DNA from: Polytrichum commune
Taxonomy: Eukaryota > Streptophyta > Polytrichopsida > Polytrichales > Polytrichaceae
Assembly: GCA_950295325.1 (NCBI GenBank)
Contig: OX485807.1
Coordinates: 30,909,666 to 30,973,665 of the forward strand
Direction of reading: 5' to 3'
DNA: 64,000 bases
In this document: piece by piece, positions 57,601 through 64,000 of the stretch
Numbering within the stretch: the stretch's first letter is position 1
Layout of the letters: every line of letters begins with the position of its first letter
Position numbers and translations under genes: made by a program
Notes under the pieces: generated by a model
Database searches by the model: none
Told to the model about the DNA's origin: nothing
The model's input: the letters and a program-made list of their open reading frames with translations, nothing else

Positions 57601-58060
57601 CCTCAATAAGTTGATTAAGGTCCTAGCAACCTTCAAAAACTCTTGAATGAAGTGGTGGTAGTAGTTGGCTAGGCCAACAAATGACCTAAGCATTTTTTTG
57701 AATGAAGGGCCAATTCTCCTTTTGGATTGCTTTGACATTCTTCATGTTCATCCACCAACGTCCTTTGTCACCACATACCTCAAGAACTCAATCTCTCGTT
57801 GAGCAAAGTTATTTTTCACTCCTTGGCGGTAATTTTTTTGGGCAACACATTGGTGAATACATCCTTGTATCTCACCAACATCCCACCAATGTGATTTGGG
57901 GGAGGCCCATCTTTCCTCGCCTCCCCATACGTTCTTTGGAGTTGCTCCAATTGAACCACGACAATTATGTTTATATTTTGCATTTGGTCCATTAAGACCA
58001 AATTCAACTTGGGTCCTCCTACCATAGGAGTCCTTGTCAATTTGAACTTCAATTCTTTGC
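57600..58060 (-). pseudogene. Reverse transcriptase edges, catalytic core missing
   Basis: The N-side link MLVRYKDVFTNVLPKKI (about 57890-57840), typical of the segment before RT, is followed within about 100 bp by C-terminal RT signatures IEFLRYVVTKD (about 57790) and FVGLANYYHHFIQEF (about 57670-57630). The roughly 500 bp that should hold the YxDD active site are absent, so this copy cannot reverse-transcribe itself. Confidence 0.75.
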
Positions 58061-58072
58061 TATTATGACACA

Positions 58073-58400
58073 TCATAATGCATTGCAAACACCCGGCTTG
58101 CACCTCACATCTATCATGTGAGTTTCAAAGAAGGCGGCCTTCACAATGACATGTATTTCATCTATTTCACTTGGTGTGAAATTTTGACAAAAATCTAATG
58201 TCCCACATTGAAAGGTTACATGCATCGCGGCCTCCTTTGTCTCATGCGGTTCGCCCTTTCCAAACCGCACCTTGGTGGGCTTGCCCACTCTATCAATTGG
58301 CAAGCCCCAACTCCCTTGTGAGCTTTGGGCTCATGAAAGAGTCCATTGCCTCTTTGTCAACTCATGAGACATATCTCCCATTCATTTGAGCCTCAAGGTA
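58073..58400 (-). pseudogene. Aspartic protease-like remnant
   Basis: Translation shows a DSFMSPKLTRELGL segment (about 58345-58300) and VRFGKGEP, resembling the retropepsin region. The expected D(S/T)GA active site just before it reads DKEA, so three of its four residues are altered. Frame is interrupted near 58300. Confidence 0.55.
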
Positions 58401-58428
58401 CAAAAGACTTGGCCTCGGCTTAAGGGTA

Positions 58429-58779
58429 CTAGCCTTGGCCACAATGCCATCGTCTTACATTTGGTCCTCCGCAACTTGGCTTGGCTTGGTCCGCAAAGCC
58501 AACTTCAAACATTTCGTGCGCGGGACAAATTGGTTTGGTGCCACAAAACCAATTTCTAATAGTTTGTCCGCAAAACAAACATGTTTTGACTTGGTAGCAC
58601 AAAGCCACCTTCCCACACTCCGTCCGCGGCACGAACATGAATTGCCTTGGTAGGACAAACCCACCTCCCAACATTCCGTCCGCGGCACAAGTATGATTTG
58701 CTTTGGAAGCATAAAGCCACCTTTCAACATTCCGTCCGCGGCACCAACATGTTTTGCCTAAGTAAAATGGACCAAACAA
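58429..58779 (-). other. Cys-rich tandem repeat region in the retroelement
   Basis: An open frame of 116 codons made of about five repeats of 50-58 bp (landmarks TCCGCGG and AAACATG or GAACATG). Each translates to a Cys/Trp/Lys-rich unit (for example ERWLYASKANHTC). It lies where gag zinc knuckles would be expected but lacks the CCHC spacing. Probably non-coding repeat expansion. Confidence 0.4.
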
Positions 58780-58919
58780 TTTGCACTCATTTCTTTGGGA
58801 CCTACTTTGGCTAAAGTCACTTGTGGTGATGCGCCGCCAAACTTCTCTTTGGGACCATCGGCTTCAATGCTCTTGCGAACTTGATGGTCCCCACCATGTC
58901 CTAAAAAAGCCTTGGGGAC

Positions 58920-59384
58920 TTAAACAAAGCATCCACCACCCGCTTTTAAAACCCCACCTAAAACGATGCATTTCTTAGAAAGCTCGTCCGTTTTAGGTGT
59001 ATCCTTCATTTGTGCGTTTGAATAGCGCACATAGGCCTTAAGAGGCCATGGGTGCCTCATTAGCACCAAGTTCATTTCAACATCCGAACCTTCGAAGCAT
59101 CTCGAATTGAATTTCAATCCAACATTAATACCCTCCAAGGTTTTGGGTGCTTTCGGTATTCTAGGCCCCAAATGTTTTTTTTGAGGTTTGCGGGAGCCCT
59201 TTTCAAAGCACTCCTCCATTTTCCTTACCAAATCCACCCTCATGCCCACCATTGTCATTAGAACCAATGGTATGGTCAAATTCCACTTGCACATGATCCT
59301 TGTTCCAATTTGAGCCTCACAACCTTTTGGAAACCCCGGGCTCACCATCATAACCCGCATTTTTGATAGCCATGTTTCCCTCAA
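58920..59384 (-). pseudogene. Possible gag remnant (154 codons), unrecognised
   Basis: First open frame after the primer binding site, the usual place for gag. The product is Met/Lys/Pro-rich, with KGSRKPQKKHLGPRIPKAPK near the middle. I see no capsid or CCHC signature and it is much shorter than a normal gag. Assignment rests on position only. Confidence 0.3.
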
Positions 59385-59410
59385 AGTGCGAGCTCAAAAC
59401 TTGGAACCCT

Positions 59411-59422
59411 GCTCTGATACCA
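59411..59422 (-). other. Primer binding site, initiator-Met tRNA type
   Basis: On the minus strand TGGTATCAGAGC starts two bases inside the 5' LTR. This is the usual plant Met-tRNA primer site of LTR retrotransposons and fixes the element's orientation. Confidence 0.92.
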
Positions 59423-59424
59423 AG

Positions 59425-60396
59425 TGTCGCAACCCTTGCTAGGTCCCTTAATAATCTTGCCAATTTTCAATTCTAGCAAAGGTTACGAGTCGCTAACCCT
59501 TCGCATTCCGCCATGCTAATGGTTAGCTCCTCTTACCCCGGACCAATAGTTCATAGGAGGGAACCAACCCTCCTACTTTGCTTTCGGGACTCACCCCTTA
59601 ATCGGTAACCCATTTCCCCAATGTGGACTTCCATCCATGGAAGTCCAATCCTATGTTGATCATCGCGTTGCCGGAGCAACACTACAACAACCCGAACCAT
59701 ACTAGGCAACTATGGCCTCACAATAGGCCAAAGCCCATGGAGGCCTTGCCGTTCGGCCTCGGGTGGGTGAGGCCACACCACCTCACCCATATAAGCCTCT
59801 AGGACTTCACGCGGGGCCCCTACCCCACCGTCAACCAACCTCTTGTCTCTCTACCAAGAGTTGGGGCCAAGTGGACATTTTCCTTTAGCTGCTGGGCCTA
59901 GAAGCCCCCACAGCTTCAGACCATCATAACTTCCTTGTATGATGTCCGATCATAACAACCAACCACTCCATCCTCATCTACGCTTCACGTAGATGCCGAT
60001 GAACTCCTCACTTGCCCCATTCGGGCAAGTGGTGAGGAAGTTATGCCTGTTTGAACCTTGGCAGTCCCGGGAATCACTCCCAGGCACTGCTGTACCAGGG
60101 CGCTGTCCCGGGACAGCGCCCCACTCAAATGGCCATAACTCCTAGCTCACACCTCCGATTCAGGTGTTCTTGAGCATTCTAGAATCACCACGCCATGAGC
60201 TACGCATAGCTCATGGCCTTACCCTCGTGCCTCCTAGTTACCGTGGGTGGGAGGCGTTCCCAACGCCCGGGGCCCTCACCCACACTAGGATCACTTGGGC
60301 CCTCTCACCAACGGCGCCACAAGTCCCGGGTGTCACTCCGGGGTCCCCCTTGTGCCCATGGTGTTTCGGGCACTCCTCATGGAGAGGTGCGCGACA
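59425..60396 (-). repeat. LTR (5' LTR in element orientation)
   Basis: 972 bp, TG…CA ends on both strands (TGTCGCAACC…GCGCGACA), same length and, by eye, same sequence as 53117-54088. The 24-bp palindrome recurs at about 60098-60121. Confidence 0.95.
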
Positions 60397-60401
60397 GGCT
60401 C
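60397..60401. repeat. Target-site duplication GGCTC (right)
   Basis: Partner of 53112-53116. Confidence 0.95.
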
Positions 60402-60875
60402 CCCCGTTGTCCAGACACTATGGCCGCTCCAGTCCTTCGACACGTGAGCCTTCTATTGTTGGGGTGGGGAGTCCCGTGGCTAGCACAACGGCTGCATCAG
60501 AGTCCCCAATGGCGGCAACGCCTGGAGATGACACGCCTGGCTCGACTGGACGGAAAAGGAAAGCAGTGGGGACCGACAACCTTGTAGACTTTGTGAAGGA
60601 TTTTAACCACGAATATCTTGCGCGTGTGGAGGCCCAGGACATTGAGAAACGGGCATGGAGGTCTGATGTGCTCGCATTCGACACGGCAAGGGAGGCAAGA
60701 CTCACCAAGAAAGAATCCCAGGCGGCAAACATGGACCAAAAATTGTATGAATTGGAGGTGGAGAGGACTAGAAATCTGGGCAACATGACAAGTGCTTTAC
60801 TTATGTTGGCGTCTTCCATGGACACTTTGACAAGGTATTGAATTACTACTCCTTCTCATGGTTTTCATTTTCAAC

Positions 60876-63601
60876 TCAATACACTCTCCTACTCCCGTGG
60901 TTTCCTATGTGGTTGGCATTTTGGACGCGGACAAGGTAATCTAGAAGATCCTCCCTAGCCATTTGTCCTTCTAGCAAAGCTCTTTCCTCGCTAATAAGTC
61001 CCATTGGCCTAGGAGGTTGGAACACATCGTCTTCATCTCTGTGCGCGAACTCCATGTTGTCCATTGGTGGGAGGTGGCAATCTATTAGGATTTGGTCCAA
61101 AGTACGGTCCTTGCTAGCTAGCAAAATGTTGTGAAGCACACAACAAGAGTGCACAACTGTAGGGAGAAAGTCGAGTTTTAATGAGGACTTTGTTCCAATC
61201 TCCTTGAATCTGGCTTTGAGTATGCCGAAGCCTCTTTCGACGCTCATTCTCGTCGATGAGTGCTTACGGTTGAACCACACCTCTTCTCTGGAAAGAGGCA
61301 ACCCCATAGGACCCATCTTGAAAGGTGTAATGCACCAACTCAAGAGCGGGTACCCACGGTCCGCGACAATGTAGGGAGGAAACGGTAGACCACTTGGCCA
61401 AGTGAGCAGGTCGTCGTGGAAACCCCCCATGATTCCCTCCTCCACTTTCCGGTAAAGCTCAGAGCTTTTGAAGTGCGCACTATCGTGTAAGGATCCCGGT
61501 GGCCCGGTGTTTACGGAGGTGAAGTAACACTTGCTGTCCACGACACCTTGTAGTAGGATGGAGAAGGACTTGTTACGGTTCCGATGGTCGGCAGCCACTA
61601 TGGTGTTTGAGGGCGATGCAATGTAGATGTGCGAGCCGTCTATGGCGCCAATGCAGTTCGGGAACCATTGCTTGGACTGGAAGGCCGCCGTGATTCGCGC
61701 CAACCTACGGCCAACTGGCCACGCTATAAGATGACCAAAATTGGTGCTTATGGCTGCACACACTTGCCGCAATATCTCGCTCACCGTTGACTTGCCTAGG
61801 GCGGCCTTATCTGCAACCAGAGGTATGGAGACTCCGTGCATGAGTTTGAAGAGTGTAACCACCACTTTCTTCTCAACTCCAATGGGTTGCCTCCAATGTG
61901 TATGCTGGCCTTCTATGAATGGCCTGAGGTCGTGCACCAACCTGTCAAAAGTCCTCCTCCTCATGCGCAATATATCGTAGAACATGTCGGGTGTGTAAAT
62001 GTTGAATAGGTACTCCTCAAACCAGCATGTAGATCTGGGTTTAACATACCATCTTGCATCCAAAACACTAGCATGCCAAGCGAGGAGGTCAACAATTTGC
62101 TTGGCATGCGGGTCACCGGGTGCATCCTCTTCGTGTACATGCCGTCCCAATGCACATGCCGTAGAAAAATGCACATCAGCCTCACCCTCCCTTCTCAATT
62201 TTTTTCTTTGCGCATAATGTGAAGCACTTGCCTCTATCGATGTTATGTACATCGACACCATCACCACACATATGTCAATGCATGTTAACAGTATGGGAAT
62301 AGTAGATGCAACATCCAATGTGGCCACTGAGTTTTGAGTCGGTGCATGTTGTAGGGGCATGTTGGCACGTCCAGGGAGCGGAGGTGCAGGCGGGATGAAC
62401 GCATGTGCAGAGGGGCATCGAGACGGAGAACGGACCCCGCCAAGAGGGATGTCAGGAAGGGCAGAACATGTTGGCATGGCAGATGAGCCGGGTACGTCAC
62501 GCTTTGGAAGACGGAGAGGCGGGAGACATGTGGAAGGGGGCTCAAGTTCGGATGCAGATTGAGGCACCGCGGCATGTTCTGATGTACGAGCCTTGTAGCA
62601 TGCAGGGTGTGGACAACATTAGGAAACAATGCATGGATTTCGATTTTACGTGATGCCATGCAGAACAGACATGTTGTTCCCCAACTATGGGCATCATTGC
62701 ACAACCTATCACTAAACCTAGACATAGAAATGGCATTGACTGTATAGGCACATGGAAGAATGAAATGCAACACACCTTCGTGTACAGTGGAGGCCATGCG
62801 CCAACATGTGTGTTATTTTCAATTGTGAAGCGAAATTATATGTGAACCTCAATGTATCCCAAATTTTGTTTCTGAACTTGTTTCACAAATTTCAACGCAT
62901 GCCAAAATGTATGACAAGCATGGGATTGCCAAAGAAAATGCCATTGCGAAATGTCAAATTGCGGTCAATGACATATTGAATGCCACCACACACTAACGCG
63001 GATTGGCACATTAAGAAGAAAAATATGGACCTAGGTGCACCTTGTGATGGAGGCCCCGAATTGCGTTGCCAGCGGCCGCAAGCCTCTCCCTAACGAGCTC
63101 AAAAGGGTTGGCAGGTGCCGCGAGGGGCACGTGCCTAGGCACATTTTCGAATCCAGCGCCATCATCCCGCACCATAAACAAAAGCGACCGACCGAGCTCG
63201 TGCGACTCCAGCTCCACCTCGGAGTCAAAACGGAGCATGAGAGCGCGTAGGTTGGTGCAATCCTCCTCCAACTCCCACTTGCAGTACATCTCCACAAGAG
63301 GGAGCAAATGCATGCATGTGGTGCGGATAACCTGTCGGGTGGGAGGAGGCAAATGTATGTGGCGATGCCACACCAGTTGACCTGTGCAATAAAACCATGT
63401 CGGAGTCCTTCATGAACAACACAGAACATGTGCACACAAAGCGAAGGTGATGCCAAAAACCAACGCCAAACAACACAAGAATAAAGATTGGAGTAAAATC
63501 ACAAACCCAATTTTGAATGTTGGAATTCGGACTCATGCCGGATGGAGTGCGAATAGTAAGCATAACAAAAAAGCTTGTAGCCCACCCAGTAATCCTCCAA
63601 C
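60876..63601 (-). CDS. PIF/Harbinger-like DDE transposase of element 2, 5' end outside the window
   Basis: Exons 63601-63507, 63381-63041 and 62591-60876 with GT-AG borders; phases match those of element 1. The part in view encodes 716 aa without a stop. Upstream exons encode a helical domain (LEDYWVGYKLFCYAYY; VEMYCKWELEEDC; FDSEVELESHELGRS). The last exon holds a Pro-rich stretch, a hydrophobic segment (ILLTCIDICVVMVSMYITSI), an HTH-like part (VEKKVVVTLFKLMHG…LGKSTVSEILRQV) and the DDE core: GAIDGSH, IVADRGYP and MSVERGFGILKARF. The Asp, Asp and Glu are about 93 and 41 residues apart. Nuclear DNA-cleaving enzyme, probably working with the Myb/SANT-like partner. No lesion is seen, so this may be the functional source copy. 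Its first exon would lie about 1.5 kb beyond 64000. Confidence 0.88.
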
Positions 63602-64000
63602 CTACAAACATAATTTTAGAAATCAGCAAAGCAGCACACCGCTAATGGTTGAACCACAAACATGTCCCACCGCATGCATAGCGGTGAGCAATCGAAACAT
63701 TGTTGTGCAAACACTGTAGGGAGGAAGGTGTGCTAGGCAGAGTACCAAGGTGTGTGAAACAGAAAGTGTTGAACCCTGTTGCCCCCCCCTCCACCCCATC
63801 ACGGGCGAAGGCGAATTCAGAAATCCTTGCAGGCCAAACAGGTCCATGCAAGTCTGTGGGATTCAAGTGCACAGCTTCTCAACATAGAGTGCACAGACTG
63901 GAGTAGTAGTTTGCGAACAAACTAGCATCACATGTGGTACGTGCATTTGTGCAAAGGCAGATATCGACTATAAGGAAGGGGGGCAGCCCAAAGTCGCAGA
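63602..64000 (-). other. Intron of the element 2 transposase gene, no other feature
   Basis: By analogy with the gap between 24793 and 26288 in element 1, this is most likely intronic. It has short frames on both strands without motifs. Confidence 0.5.

Larger units (their letters stand above)
53117..60396 (-). mobile_element. Ty3/gypsy chromovirus-type LTR retrotransposon, decayed interior
   Basis: 7,280 bp, transcribed on the minus strand, with TG…CA LTRs of 972 bp at each end, a Met-tRNA primer site, a polypurine tract and a 5-bp duplication (GGCTC). Remnants in minus-strand order are an unrecognised gag region, a Cys-rich repeat region, protease-like, RT C-terminal, RNase H (tandemly repeated), integrase and chromodomain. 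All are frameshifted or carry stops, and the RT catalytic core is missing. It inserted inside the Myb/SANT-like gene. The intact, apparently identical LTRs mean the copy moved recently using proteins of another element. Confidence 0.93.
52471..60841 (+). pseudogene. Myb/SANT-like gene of PIF element 2, split by an LTR retroelement
   Basis: The first part, 52471-53116 (MDDIVHLGD…), joins in frame to 60402-60841 when the retroelement and one copy of GGCTC are ignored, giving 1,086 nt and 361 aa. The Myb/SANT-like domain (KVRGPNWTEAEMLVL to SANWWG) is in the first part. The basic GRKRKAVG and coiled-coil C-terminus (MDQKLYELEVERTRNLG) are in the second, ending at TGA 60839-60841. The stop is 34 bp from the converging transposase stop. 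No other lesion is seen, so the gene was intact until the insertion. Confidence 0.9.
49141..64000 (-). mobile_element. PIF/Harbinger-like element 2, inverted, runs off the window
   Basis: Carries the same genes as element 1 in mirror order: Myb/SANT-like gene on plus (52471-60841, interrupted) and transposase on minus (60876-63601). Without the 7.28-kb retroelement the part in view is about 7.6 kb. By analogy with element 1, the transposase 5' exon and the other end lie about 1.5-2 kb beyond the window. Confidence 0.65.

Noticed and set aside
1-64000. tRNA and rRNA genes
   Set aside because: I looked for GGTTCGAATCC-type T-loops with matching acceptor stems and for rRNA-like blocks and found none that I could support.

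Overview
The window looks like nuclear DNA of a repeat-rich green plant (land plant or streptophyte alga); I cannot name the species. Supporting signs are short GT-AG introns (about 80-130 bp), a retroelement primer site matching plant initiator-Met tRNA, TTTAGGG-like telomeric heptamers, and plant-type hAT (DUF659), PIF/Harbinger, Mutator-like and chromodomain Ty3/gypsy elements. Almost every coding region belongs to a mobile element.

Left third (130-20454): four nested DNA transposons, each bounded by its own target-site duplication (TSD). P, a pogo/Tigger-like element (132-20452, TA), holds Z, a short hAT (1544-20254, CTCGGGAG). Z holds Y, a very large hAT (1775-18877, ATAATGCC). Y holds X, a 1.46-kb deleted relative of Y in the opposite orientation (10977-12433, AGTGGTTC). 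Y carries a BED/DUF659 transposase plus cargo-like genes: a kinase-like gene, a coiled-coil/RING gene split by X, and an unknown basic protein. G-rich GGAGCGGACGG minisatellites lie between them.

Middle (20455-49140): a gene-poor stretch; PIF-like element 1 (about 24.5-32.1 kb; spliced DDE transposase with a 4-nt frameshift, convergent with a Myb/SANT-like gene); and an intact 8-exon gene (33196-37127, minus, 1,096 aa) that joins a ParB/sulfiredoxin-like domain to a DNA N4/N6-methylase-like domain. Upstream of that gene lies a 170-bp satellite array with a palindrome in every monomer and a solo LTR inserted in it. A two-exon Mutator-like transposase gene (44962-48647, 1,195 aa from the favoured start) follows.

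Right third (49141-64000): PIF-like element 2, inverted relative to element 1. Its Myb/SANT-like gene is split by a Ty3/gypsy chromovirus (53117-60396) whose two 972-bp LTRs look identical while its coding interior is heavily decayed. Its transposase gene is open and runs toward the window edge. In each PIF element the two genes are convergent. The transposase supplies the DDE nuclease and the Myb/SANT-like protein presumably supplies DNA binding. The ParB-methylase gene is the most unusual single gene; the Y nest is the most unusual structure.
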